From contig JAANYP010003256.1 in assembly GCA_020465985.1 (NCBI GenBank), positions 310,001 through 374,000 on the forward strand: a stretch of DNA of 64,000 nucleotides. Reading direction: 5' to 3'. The notes under the pieces were generated by a model that saw only the letters and a program-made list of their open reading frames with translations, ran no database searches and was not told the origin of the DNA. This DNA comes from Centrapalus pauciflorus (taxonomy: Eukaryota > Streptophyta > Magnoliopsida > Asterales > Asteraceae). Positions 50,797 through 62,437 of the stretch are shown here, in pieces. The translations under genes and the position numbers were made by a program. Position 1 is the first letter of the stretch. Each line of letters starts with the position of its first letter.

Positions 50797-51700
50797 ACAA
50801 GCAACAGCAGTGTGACCAAACTGGCCACAACGAAAACATCTCAGGTGCTCCGGGGCACACGGCCCGGCATGGCGGTGATGACACTGCTGACAATCTCTTG
50901 CTCCGGACACCGAGCTCTCAATTCTACTACTCAAATCCCTAGATCCTCTATCATCACTTCCCTAACCCTGGCCCTGACTCTGACTCAATCTCTAGCCTTG
51001 CCCCAATTGTCTCTGACCCTGATCCCGACCTCGACTCTAACTCTGACTAATTTCAGACCTCCTCCCATCTGAACCCTGATCCTGTTGATCCACCGAAATC
51101 TGGCCTCTCTGCTCAAAGCATCCATCCTGTCGACTTTCTCGACATCCCCTCGATGACCCAGTACTCTACCCCGGCCCAATGACTCATCTCGCTGTTTCTA
51201 GGAAGCCAGCTGTTCCCTCTGCCTCTCCACCTTCCTCTTTCTACGTCCCGCACACTCCGCAGCCGATGCAAAAGTGGGGTCACGCAACATCCCCACAATT
51301 TCCCTAACATCATATCTCAGACCCTCAATAGGCCATCCGCTCAATAGCCACCTGACGTGGCACAAACTAAACTCTATGATTAAACACATTAATATACTTC
51401 TAGACTAACATGGATTCTTATTACAAGAAGATAAACTCATACTCCAACTCTTACCTCGAATTCTGGGGGCAACACTACAGCTCAAACTTCACTCGGAACT
51501 CCTCCCATGGCATCAAGTACGCATCATCAATTCCTCAAGCACTCTCAACAGAATCTCACCATCGCAACGCTCCGCCCTTAAGCAAATAAAACGCATCACT
51601 TACTCTATTAGCTCGATCTACATACACTATCCAAAAAGCAACTTTAACCTCTCACAACCAATCCAGTGCCTTCAAGGCACCGGTACCTCCAAAGAACTCA
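50797..51700 (-). pseudogene. Broken gag of the LTR element
   Basis: A minus-strand zinc knuckle CFRCGQFGHTAVAC (CX2CX4HX4C, 50838-50797) is followed within a few codons by a stop. Upstream, about 51700-51450, a capsid-like stretch is visible (for example PWEEFRVKFEL), but it is cut by several in-frame stops, some at positions that look like Trp codons changed to TGA. No intact gag protein can be made. The region between the two pieces is in shifted frames. Confidence 0.65.
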
Positions 51701-52088
51701 AAAATATGACCCGACATAAAGTCCTTAAGGACCCCCACGATAGCTGGCTAGAAGAAGCACCAGCCCCTGATCTCTGGCCTCCCTCAGGCGGAGGCACCAC
51801 TCCCCAATCCCAACCCGATCACTGCACCGGAAAACGCTCATCCAATATCGGACTCAATACCGAACACAACTCAAACTTACACACAAACTCATCACCCCTA
51901 AAATCATAACCCTGAGGCCTGCTGCCCTCACAATCCATAACTAACCCGCACATTAAGAACAACAACACATATTAACTCTATACCCTACTCGTTTATCACT
52001 TAGTACTCTACTTCGGATTACAATCCAAGGATCTAGACTCTGTGGTTTAAGCTTAAGCATCCACTAGATACTTAATCTCTTAAACCTA

Positions 52089-52101
52089 GGCTCTGATACC
52101 A
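52089..52101 (-). other. Primer-binding site (initiator tRNA-Met type)
   Basis: Minus-strand TGGTATCAGAGCC, four bases inside the 5' LTR (52106-54110). This is the usual minus-strand priming site of plant gypsy and copia elements and fixes the element's direction. Confidence 0.9.
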
Positions 52102-52105
52102 AGCT

Positions 52106-54110
52106 TGTAACACCCTCAACTAATCCATAATGCCACATAAATACCACGTCAGCAATGATATAATATAATAATCCCTATACTATTCTCAATACATACATGC
52201 AGAAACCCGATAGTTTTAAAACTTTAATCACATAAATAAGTCACGGAAGTCCCTGAATATATTACCCACTATCCGAAGTACGCATAAACATTCCCAAAAT
52301 ATGACTACCTTTAGCACAGGCAGCTAGCTCCTCGATAAATGTCACAGTAACCCTACTTGGGTCCAGCAGGCCTACTAAATCTCTGATCACCTGAGACACA
52401 CACACACAACAACACACACTGGGTCAGCTAACGCTGGTGAGAATGCAAGGGTTAGTGTACGATTATAAAGCTCAGAAAATGATTAACTCAATAATAAAAC
52501 GTTCAGCATTCTCTACTGAACAAGTATATGAGATCCCACAAGGTAGCTCAATAGGTACTCAACTCGTGTGGATAAATCCACGTACCCAAATCCCTAGACC
52601 GCACAAAGCAGTCATCAGGAACTCAAAAGGGAATTGGGAGCGACCCAACCCCTGCCCAGCCGTACGGTTTAGTATCTCAACAGCTCAAGTGTCCCAAATC
52701 TCATATTAAAACACAGTTCTCAATAAAGCACAGTAATACATGCATGATAATGTCTCAATAAAAACTCGTAAGAAACTCATGATATCTCGTAAAAAGCTCA
52801 GTAAAAGATCATGCAAGTATTAATAAATAATCGTACAAGGATCTCAGAAAAACATGCAAACTCACCTGCCCTGAAGTCAAACTACTCAAGTCTCGGTTCC
52901 CTGCCCGTCCTCAACCCTATCAACTCGAGACCCTGGAATCACAACACAATGACTCTATATCACAATCACAATCACAGCTCAAGTTCTCAATCACAACCCA
53001 ACAGCTCTATACACGATTTCTCAATAACTCAACAACTCTAACACAATACTCAGATAACTCGCTCAAACCCAGATACCCAACTACCAAACTACACAACCCG
53101 AATACTCGAACACAAGATCCCAACCAACTCACACAGCTCGAACACTCAAACACGCGATCCCAACCAACTCACACAATCCTAGATACCCAAAAGACGCATT
53201 CTCAATATCACAATCTCAACATCACAAACTCAGCCCAACAACTCTATACACAATTCTCAACAAATCTCGAGACCCCAAAGACCCAAATACACAACTCACA
53301 AAACCCGAAACGAAACCCTAGCCGCATCGCGGCCGAACTCAACCAATCGCGGCCGCACTGACCCTATCGCGGCCGCGCTGACCTCAAACTCGGCCGAGCT
53401 CACATCGCGGTCCGAGCTCGGGCTCAAACCGCCTGCGATCATCTCAAGAACATCGCGGCCCGCGATCAAGGGATCGCGGTCGCGCTCACGGACGAACAGT
53501 AGCAGTTATGCTCTGTTTCTGCACAGCCAGGGAATTCAATTCCCAAACCCGTTTTCTGTCCGATTTTGCCAAAGATTCATGCTCGAATTTACCCAAAAAC
53601 ATAATTAAACTCAATTCAACTCTTCAACAACAACTACCATCAATTAATCCACAAAATTGAACTCAAAACTTACTTCCAAACTATGTAAGGTGATGATGAA
53701 GAATTTGAAAGCTTTAATCACGATTCGAGGCTTCAATCTCTGGTTAGCAGGAGCTGGAATTCACAAATATACACAGAAATCTCAATCTCTGGATTTTGAA
53801 AAGTACATAATGAAGGCAACAAGCAAGGAGCTCACGAATATATACGTTTTCGGCTTAAACCCGGTCCGACACCCAATATCCGAACCCGCTATCACAAAAT
53901 ACAAACTTTATATCACCGGATCCCAATTTAATCAATAATTCTCAAAATTATAATCTTTTATTGAAACTTAATCCCGACACCCGGTTAGCCCAAAATCTCA
54001 TCATGTGACACTTCCACATAAAACTCAATAATTGGTCCAACTCAATCATAATATTATAATCAACCCAATCACATAATTCCACGTCCCCGTCCCAAAAGTG
54101 GGATGTTACA
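52106..54110 (-). repeat. 5' LTR of the gypsy-type element
   Basis: 2005 bp, offset by exactly 5500 bp from the other LTR. Differences noticed: a c/t change near 52128, another near 52186 and an a/g change near 53963. It contains the promoter for the element on the minus strand. Confidence 0.95.
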
Positions 54111-54115
54111 CATTA

Positions 54116-54185
54116 TTATCATTATTATTATTGTGGTCGTCGTCATCATCATCATTATCATTGCTATTGTTATTATCATTATTAT
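54116..54185. repeat. Compound ATT/CAT trinucleotide microsatellite
   Basis: attatt, gtcgtcatcatcatc and attattatc repeats immediately beside the retrotransposon's right target copy; the mirror tract (aataataat) is at 54559-54600 in the other arm of the foldback element. Confidence 0.85.
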
Positions 54186-54553
54186 AATATATTCACATGG
54201 ACACAAGTATTTTCCCAGCCATAGTAACAAACTCATTTCAATTATGTTTGTGGCTGATAATTTTACTGACAACAAGCGCACCGACGTCCGAACCCTCGGG
54301 TTGATTCTCTACTCTCGACCCCCTCATATGTATTTAATAATAATGTTTATAATTTAATAATGTTTACATCATATTCATCATTCACTATACATAAATTAAA
54401 GTATAAACATTATTAAATACATTTGAGGGGGTCGAAAGTAGAGCATCAACCTGAAGGTTTACGTTGGTGTGCTTGTTGTCGGTAAATTATCAGCCACAAG
54501 CATAATTGAAATGAGTTTTAAACTATGGCTGGTGAGATATTTGTGTACATGTG

Positions 54554-54604
<51 letters not shown>

Positions 54605-55230
54605 TAGCAATAATGATGATGATAAAATCATAGTTAACTACTTAAAAAATAAAAATAAGATACAATAAAATTTTGAAACCCACCTAAGTTTTGTTTGTGA
54701 TCAAACCAGCAGCAAAAAATGAACGACTAAACAAGTAAAACTAAAAACTTAAGAATTAAATTAATAAAAAATTGAAAATGTCAATGATTTGTTTAAAATC
54801 AAATTAGTAGTTAAATCAAGAAATTTAAAAAGTCCGTATAGTTTTTTTTTTAATATTAACTCATTTGTAAAACCCAAACACTAATTTAAAAAAATAAAAT
54901 TTAATAAAATAAATTTAATTTTAGTCAATATAATAAATATTTTGTATTTTAATATATAAAAATTAATAAGTATATTTACAAAAGATAAGAAAGCAAAAAC
55001 TAATTTTCAAGACCAATATTGAAATTAGTTAGAAACATTAGGGACTAATAATGTAACTATAGAAAGGGAAAAAGTGTCATTATAAAAAAATTAACAGTCA
55101 ATTAACGATCAAAGGACTGAAATCACAAGTAAACAGTGTTTTGAGGAACTGTTTATGTAATTTTTAAAGTTAAGTGACCATTTCCATAATTTCATATAAA
55201 CCACAGGGACTATTTTTGTAATTTACTCTT

Positions 55231-57519
55231 TTTTAAAATTAAAAAACATAAATAAAAAATTAACATTTCTAATTCTAACGGGGAAAAGACCAAAGAAATC
55301 GGTCCCTCCTGTCAAACCCTATTCGCCTTCCTCTGTCGCTTCTCCTCCGATTGGCGACGCAGCGCCGGAATCTGCTACTCCATCTGGTGTTATCTCAATC
55401 ATTCTGTTTTTTTAAAAAGATTTTCGTACCTTTTATGTCTGTGAACTCGAAAACGTGGGAAGAGGTTTTATATGGAAGTGCGTTTGTTTTTTTTTTCGTC
55501 TGCCCGTGTCTACAAAGGTCTTCCCGCGTCTGCCCTTGTGTGCAAAGACTGTAGATTTCTACAGCTAAGTCCACAGACCGCAGAAATCAACCTCTTAAAA
55601 AGCAAACAACATCCTAGTATTTCTTGTTTTTTATGTTGATTTGTTGTTTAATTTCCATTGATCATTTATTTGTTCTTGATTTTGAAGTTATTTGTTTTTC
55701 ATATTCTGTTGTTCTTGAAGTTGTGATTCTATTCTTCTTGAATCTAACATATATGCTTTGTTAAGCATAATATAGATTGTGCATTCCTTATATTTGGTGA
55801 GTGTATACCCTCTGTTTTTGGAATTTAGTATAAAAATAAGACCAAAAACAATATAAGACAAAGTTTCAAGAGTTAAAATAAAAACAAAAAAAAAGGGTAA
55901 AAATTGTACATTTGTACAAGAGGAAGTAAAGAGCAAGATCCTCAAGCGAATGCAAATATTGTCTTCTTTCATTTTAGTTTTGTATGTATTCGCAAGCTTA
56001 AATTCCCTCCATTTTTCTTTTGTTTCGTTACTTTCACATTTGCGATTCTACTTATGTTTCACCGTTTTTTATTGGATCGTCCATTGACCTCTGCCGATAA
56101 GCGTAATCACACATTTTGTCATTGTAGTCTGTGCTTCAGCTTCATTAATATTCCTACCATTTTTAGCCCTCAAAGATATCTTCAATTGTTTATACTTGTT
56201 ATTGAAGTTGAATTCAGATACTTATAATTATATTCTTCAAGTAACTACGTGATTTGTAATATGAATTCATAATTGTTGACTTCAGACTATTATTGTTATT
56301 TTTGAAGTTGAATTCTAATATGAGATCATAATTGTGTGATTTGTTCTTGATTTTAATTTCAAACAAATATGAGTCTATAATTGTTCGGTTGTTATTATAC
56401 TATTCTTGTTGTACTACTTGATTTCTAATAATTTAATATTGTTAATTTTACGGGCTTCAGAGATTCTTTTTATCGTTATGGCAACATAAGAACATACTAA
56501 TGTCGTGTTAGGCATGATTCAAAACAAGGACTTCAACACAATTTCTTGATTTGTTATTGTCAACAATGCAATTGACAGTGGATTTGGAGATCGAAGAAGA
56601 CGAATTTGGTCTTGATAGTTTATATGGAGATGAAAGTGAGATACCTTCTCATTTTACTACTTCCAATGGAACAAATAATACTACTGTTAACAATTGGCGG
56701 TATCAAATTCTAAAAATAAGAATGGTTTAACCGTTTAACTCAAGAACTAGCCAAAGATTTCTTTGTAGCTAGGTTGCATTCAATTCACTATGAAGACGAA
56801 TATTTCATTTTGATTGGGAGAAAACTTATGTTTTATTTAATATTTTGGTTATTTTTTTCATTTAAGTTGATTGATTGAATATGATTTTTTTATGTTTTTT
56901 GTACTTGTGATTGATATTTTGTTAAAACACTTATGTGGATGTTATTTATTTTAAATGTTTACGACTATGTTGGAAACATGGAAACGACTTTTTATTTTTT
57001 GAACTTTTTGTATTGATTGTTTATCATTTTTAAGGTTAATATATAATGTTTGAGTTTGAGTTATAAAGATTTGTAACAATTTATAAAAATGGCATTATAT
57101 ATTGTTTCATTTTATAAGATCGATAATTTATAAAACATTATTTAATGCTACCGGTAATTTAATTTTTTTGAAAATGTTATGTTTTTTTATAAAAGTTAAA
57201 AAAAGAAGTAAAAAAGAAGAAGATAACATAAACCACCATGTTTTAGTAATTAAAATCAAAACTATCATTTTTTGGTAATTAAACTAAAACTACTATCATT
57301 TGAGAAATAAATTTTTTAAACACAATAGTCTGGCAAATAACTCACTTGTTGAAACCATGACTTTGAAACCGAATCCAACGTCAAACCGACAACTCTAAAA
57401 TTTCAATAATCAAACTTATCTGGTACCAATATGAATATTAAAATACCACTATATAAATTTATACTTTGAAATTTGAAATACCATTGTGTACCAGTGTACC
57501 ACATTGATAAGTAGTGTCC
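55231..57519. other. Intergenic; short GC-rich open segment, otherwise unassigned
   Basis: At about 55297-55388 a GC-richer stretch reads as an open plus-strand frame rich in Pro and Ser (starting KSVPPVKPYSPSSV) and ends near a possible donor (tctg|gtgtta). It could be a captured or relic first exon; no downstream exon was recognised. A small MITE-like unit (gtgcgtttgtttttttt ... aaaagcaaacaacat) lies at 55477-55612. An ATG-initiated 54-codon acidic frame at 56568-56730 is not assignable. The rest is AT-rich. Confidence 0.4.
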
Positions 57520-60200
57520 TAAGTCTTTAATTCATTGGCTTGAAGTGAAAAATGTCTTTTTGCATGGCACCCTTATTAAAACAGTTTATATGCATTAACC
57601 CTTGGGCTTCATTGATGTTGCTCACGCTGACTATGTCATCTTCATAAGTCCCTTACGGGCTCAACCAGGCACCTCGGGCATGGTTTTAACGATTTGCTTT
57701 ATTAGCTACACGAGCCGGTTTCACACACAGCAAAACAGACAACTCTCTCTTTACTTTCTAGCATACCTTCTCATTTATGTGGACGATATCATTCTGACGG
57801 CCTCTTCTACATCTCTTCTACAGAGGATCATTGCATTACTTAATTGCGAGTTTTCCATGACTAATCCTGGTCCCCTTAATTATTTTCTTAGAATTTATAT
57901 CGTTCGCAAGTCTACTGGATTGTCTCTGTCCCAATCTAATTATGTTAAGGAAATTCTTGAATACACTCACATGTTTAATTGTAATTCATGTCGCAATCCT
58001 ATTGAAATCGACAGGAAACTTGGTCAAGAAAGTCCTCTGGTGTCGGACCCGGAATTATACCAAAGTCTTGCTGGCGCCCTCCAGTATCTTACATTCACCC
58101 GTTTCGATATTGCTTATGTTGTTCAGCAACTTTATATCTATATGCATGACCCTCGTGAGTCGCACCTTAATGCTATGAAGCATGTTCTACATTACATTGG
58201 AGGAACCATGAATATTGTCTTCAGTTGTTTTGTTCTACTTCGTCTCAGCTTACTACATACACTGACGTTGATTGGGCAGGTTGTCCCGTCACTCGACGCT
58301 CCACATCTGGCTATTGTGTTTTTCTAGAATATGATCTTATTTCTTGGTCTAATAAGCGCCAGAATACTATTTCTCGATCTAGTGTTGAAGTAGAGTACAG
58401 GGATGTTGTAACGCCCGTATTTTATAAATATTTCAATACTAGAATCTACAAGTTATTCAATTATACTCGTTAAATATGAATTAATTTTTGAAATATGGAA
58501 CGAAATGTATAGCAACCAAATAACGATAAAATTTACACTTTAAAAATAAATCCAACCTAGATTCAAATTTTCATGGAATCTATAAAAAAAAAAAAAAAAA
58601 AACACAAAAACAAAAATCAAAGTATGTTGTTAAAAGTTGCATTTTTGACATTTAGTTAGATTACCTAGGTTTGACTTTTGATGGAGAACTTTCACCCTTT
58701 TGGGGCTCATATTTTCTGCATCCATTTTCCTCCGTAACCCTTGCATATTTTTGACTCTTATATCCATGTATCTTTTCATCACTCCATGCATTCAACATAT
58801 TAAAATAATGGTTCAGAAATGTTTTGAAACTTTGAGAGATGTTTAAAGTCAAGCCATTGTCTTCACCTTCATTTGCCATCTTTGAGGTACAATTCAACCA
58901 TTGTTCAATTCCCGTTTGTATAATTTATCCGATGCTAGAATCTTTAAAATATGAAATGTTAGTAAGTTATTAATCTGAAATGAACACATTTGTGTACCCA
59001 CTTCAGCTTCTTTTTCAAAGAAAACCATAACTCCCATTAATGGAACTTTATATCAAGTTGTGTTTTTCAGAGTATAACCCTTGAAACATCAACATTTCTT
59101 GAAAATGAAGGACAATTGGTATCATTGTGAAAAACAAATTTATATGCATGATTAGTTATATGTGTTTATGCATATTTGTTATAGTCGTTTCATTGTTATC
59201 ACCCTACAATGTTGTTATCATTTTCATGCTAATTTTGAGTACATGATATATATATCCTACCTTTCTGTTAGAATTCTATGCCTATGTGAAAGCGTAAATT
59301 CTCTGTATGCATATTTGTACTATACGACGTGAATTTGGGCGCCGACGCTACTGTGTGTAGGCCGGTCGCTTAGCCCCCAAGTTTTTGGTTAAACCGGCGC
59401 CAACTCGGATGAGGGGTTGTACGGTTTAACCACCACCACCTCGGATGAGGGGCGTGTAGGAATTTATTGAATTCATTTTTCGTTTCCATTCATGCATATT
59501 TACATATATGTACTTTTGTGTTTTTAAATTTTGGAACTCTCTTGACGACGGCTTACCCCGATTGTGAGGACTTATCATTTCAGGTGGAGCGAACAAGGGT
59601 AAAGGCTCCTGTTTGAGACCATTGACTTTGTTGACCGAGACGCTAGCATACCTTTGTATTGCCTTTTGAGTTCGGGTAGAACCCTAGATGTATTGACATG
59701 TGAACTGAAACTTATTTAGCGTACTTTGGTTGATGTAATTTATTATTATGGATGATTGTTTATTTATCGAGATATGACTTTAGAAAAAAAAAATTAAATG
59801 ATCTCGTATTTTTTAGGTATATTGTATGTGATTGGTGGAATTTTAGTTTTAAAATATTCGGTTCTTTCAGATGTTGCTAATGAAGATGCAGAAACATCAT
59901 GGATTCACAATCTGTTGTATGAACTATACTTACTTATTCTTTCAGTTTCCATTGTTTATTGTGACAGTATTAGTGCGGCCTTCATGTCGCAACTCTATTC
60001 GGCACTAACACACGAAATACATAGAAATTGGCATTCATTTTGTTGGGGATAAGGTTGTTGCAAGTCATGTATGTGTCTTGCATATACACTTCATGTACCA
60101 ATATCCAATCTAAATACTAAGGAACTTTCCTTTTAGCTGTTTCCTGACTTCAGATTTGGTTTGAGCGTTCGCGATTCTCCCACTCCAACTTCAAGGAGGG
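57520..60200 (+). pseudogene. Broken Ty1/copia pol fragment (RT-RNase H)
   Basis: Plus-strand frames show a reverse-transcriptase core (VKNVFLHG near 57545; LLIYVDDIILTASS near 57770), the RT-RNase H linker (SLAGALQYLT) and RNase H (TDVDWAGCPVTRRSTSGYC after a frameshift at about 58230). The RNase H frame breaks at 58406 and its continuation (DAETSWIHNLL, then VYCDSISA) resumes after 59869. Between them is a solo LTR. Additional stops lie near 57597 and 60050. The 5' part (gag, integrase) is missing. A purine tract aaggaggg (60191-60198) marks the former 3' end before a degraded LTR. It cannot encode an active polyprotein. Confidence 0.85.
58407..59869. mobile_element. Solo LTR inserted in the copia RNase H (1463 bp)
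   Basis: Starts TGTAACGCCCGTATTTTATA and ends TTCTTTCA, flanked by a perfect five-base duplication GATGT (58402-58406 and 59870-59874). Its removal rejoins the RNase H reading across the site. A repeated cggatgaggggttgt / ctcggatgaggggcgtg block lies at 59405-59458 and a ggcgccgacgctactg GC-rich patch just before it. No second LTR or internal region is present, so unequal recombination probably removed the rest. Likely gypsy-type from its TGTAAC terminus. Confidence 0.88.
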
Positions 60201-61460
60201 TATATTAGCAGGTATTATCTTTTTAAAAATAGTGTGTTTGTCTATTATTTGTATTTTGTATTTGTCTATATTAACTCTAATCTTCTTAATGAAATATCAT
60301 CACAACTAATTCTCTGCAAAACACCATCATGATATGGAGGGTAAGGGGAGGTGTTGACAGTGTAGCGACCGTGTCACATATATGGTCTTCTGCATGTGTT
60401 GTACGACATCTAATAATTACATAGAGAGTGAAGAAAAAACTATTAAAACATATATTTCCTTTTCATGTTTTTAATTCTCTCGATATGAGAAATAAAAACA
60501 ACACTACACTTAATTATTCATTCATTTTCATCGAGAGTCAGCACTCTCATTGCATAATACACAAAGCTTGTTATCCTAAAACAATCCATTCTCTATAATG
60601 CATGTACCAAACAGTCAAACACCCCTTTAGCATCATGAAAGAATGATAAGTTGTCGATCTAGTTAGTCGATATATCTTCTTTGCTTTTACATAATACTTG
60701 TCTTCTATAAGGATAATATTCACACACACACATACACACACTCGTGTGAGAAGTTATATTTTGGTAGGAAATGTAAGAAGCATTTCTGACATCTCATTTA
60801 AATTTACTTTTAAGGATATAATTATCTTTTTAACATTGCCTTTTGATGTTATATTGATGTTTCCCTTTCATGTTTTGTATCTCTCCCCGAAAGTGGTAAA
60901 ACATTCATAGATAATTATATCCTTAAAGGTAAAATTCAAATTATATTTATTGTATAAATTTGCATACCACCATCTCTATGTGGTTTTCAAATCGAATGTG
61001 TTTCATATATTAGGATTTATCGAATCAACAAATTGTATTATTCAATATATTGAATTTGTATTGTAATACATAACGCTAGAGTTGTTATAAGATGATACAA
61101 AAACAATTACTATATGATTCAATATATTGGATTATTAATTATGGAGGTTATAATTAAAAAAATTGGTTTTGTATTCAAAATACAAATTGTAGACAGCTAA
61201 ATTTGTCAAACGTTCAACATAATAATATAAAGAGAATTTCATATATGATATCATATATACACTACCTACAATTTTAATATCATATATATCTTTCCTAAAC
61301 ATCATAATATCATATATATCCAATTTTAATTATTAATATCACATATATCCTTTTAAACATCATTAATATCATATAAAACCAAATTCATTAATTTAACTAT
61401 TTCTATAACATTTAAAACTCATAATTAATATTGTTTATTAATTAATGATCATTATACACT
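60201..61460. other. Intergenic with short tandem repeats
   Basis: No gene candidate. A short (CA)n run lies at 60720-60741. Between about 61240 and 61375 a motif aatatcatatatatcc recurs roughly every 45-50 bp, four times. The remainder is unassigned AT-rich sequence, the first part perhaps a degraded copia 3' LTR. Confidence 0.5.
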
Positions 61461-61462
61461 TA

Positions 61463-61716
61463 GAGGGTGTTTGGTTTTTCGTAATGAACCAGATTATCAG
61501 CTTATTACGTTACAATAACGCTAATAATTAGTTTAAAGTGTTTAGATTGCATACGTTAATAAGTGATTATTTGCGTTTAGCGTTAATCTTACCGCACTTT
61601 TTCATAATAAGTGATTATTTGGTCATTTTACAAGTAAAAACGCAAATCCAAACACTTTAAAAACTGATTATTTGATAATTATGATAGCAAACAGCAGAAG
61701 CTAAACCAAACACTAC
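61463..61716. mobile_element. MITE with GGTGTTTGGTTT-type ends
   Basis: Left end agagggtgtttggtttttcg mirrors the right end agctaaaccaaacacta. Internal arms share gtgattatttgcgttt / aaacgcaaatccaaacac complements. No coding content. Confidence 0.65.
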
Positions 61717-62043
61717 ATTTTTCCTGCAACACTTTTTGTTACATCTATTATCTGATTATTAGTTTCCAAAATGCTACAACACTTTTTCAAACGCAAATTC
61801 AAACATCATCTTACTCATTTCTTCTTTCAATTAAACTTCAAATTATCATATTTATCCAACTTAAATTAAAATATCATCTCTTTTAATAATTTTATACAAT
61901 TTATTTTTGAAAACTTTACTAAATAAATTCTTCAAACTAAAACAAATTAAAATTAAAATTAAAAAATAAAAATTGTATCATGTTTTTGTTCGTTTCTAAT
62001 CAAATCATAACGTCTTATTAAATTTTCTTGTTTAATTACATTG

Positions 62044-62437
62044 AAAGGAAATCTATTGACACTGTTTTTTCAATTTGGGTAACAAGGTAACCGTATCGGA
62101 TTAAAAGGTAAAAACAATTGACATGACAGTTTGTTTATTGAATCAACAATTTTTTAAATTCTAATATCGCTTAATTATTTTTAAATTTGTTTAAAATAAC
62201 AAGATTTTATCAAAAAGTACTTTTAAATTGCACAAAATAATGCAGATCATATAACAATTAAACTGTCATTTCTGTAAAAGAATTAAGTGGACAAATAAAT
62301 TGTCACGTCTGTAATTTTTACCTTTCAATCTGATATAGTTATCTTGATTGACTTGATTTAAAAATATGTTACCTTCATTAGAAAAAAAATTAGTATGTTA
62401 CCCAAATTGAAAAAACTATGACAGTAGATTTTCTTTT
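62044..62437. mobile_element. Foldback MITE (~394 bp)
   Basis: The left arm aaggaaatctattgacactg followed by tttcaatttgggtaacaagg is the inverted complement of the right arm ttacccaaattgaaaaaact followed by gacagtagattttctttt. The inner parts (attaaaaggtaaaaaca versus tttttacctttcaatctga) also pair. Confidence 0.75.

Larger units (their letters stand above)
46606..54110 (-). mobile_element. Young non-autonomous gypsy-type LTR retrotransposon (7.5 kb)
   Basis: Two directly repeated LTRs of 2005 bp (46606-48610 and 52106-54110) flank a 3495 bp interior. The target duplication is CATTA (46601-46605 and 54111-54115). Ends are TGTAACA...TGTTACA. The primer-binding site TGGTATCAGAGCC (minus strand, 52101-52089), matching initiator tRNA-Met, and the purine tract AAGGAGGGGAGACT next to 48610 fix the orientation as minus. 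By eye the LTRs differ at about three positions, implying very recent insertion. The interior has only a broken gag and no recognisable protease, RT, RNase H or integrase, so it must have been mobilised in trans. Confidence 0.93.
45988..55230. mobile_element. Large foldback element split by an LTR retrotransposon
   Basis: The left arm 45988-46605 (gtaaattacaaaaatagtct, atgaaaatggtccctcaact, aacagtgtt... ) is the inverted complement of the sequence up to about 55230 (agggactatttttgtaattt, agtaaacagtgttttgagg). Removing the inserted retrotransposon (46606-54110 plus one target copy) leaves about 1.73 kb that folds almost completely, with arms near 865 bp and the centre near 54358. The inner hairpin pairs 54195-54350 with 54365-54545. 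No coding capacity. Confidence 0.8.

Noticed and set aside
46606..54110. Segmental duplication of a 2 kb gene-containing block
   Set aside because: Target duplication CATTA, primer-binding site and purine tract show that the two 2005 bp copies are LTRs.
55904..56227. 107-codon Phe-rich frame
   Set aside because: Low-complexity T-rich translation with no motif, splice context or family resemblance.
58661..58897. Minus-strand 78-codon frame
   Set aside because: It lies within the solo LTR and matches no protein I recognise.
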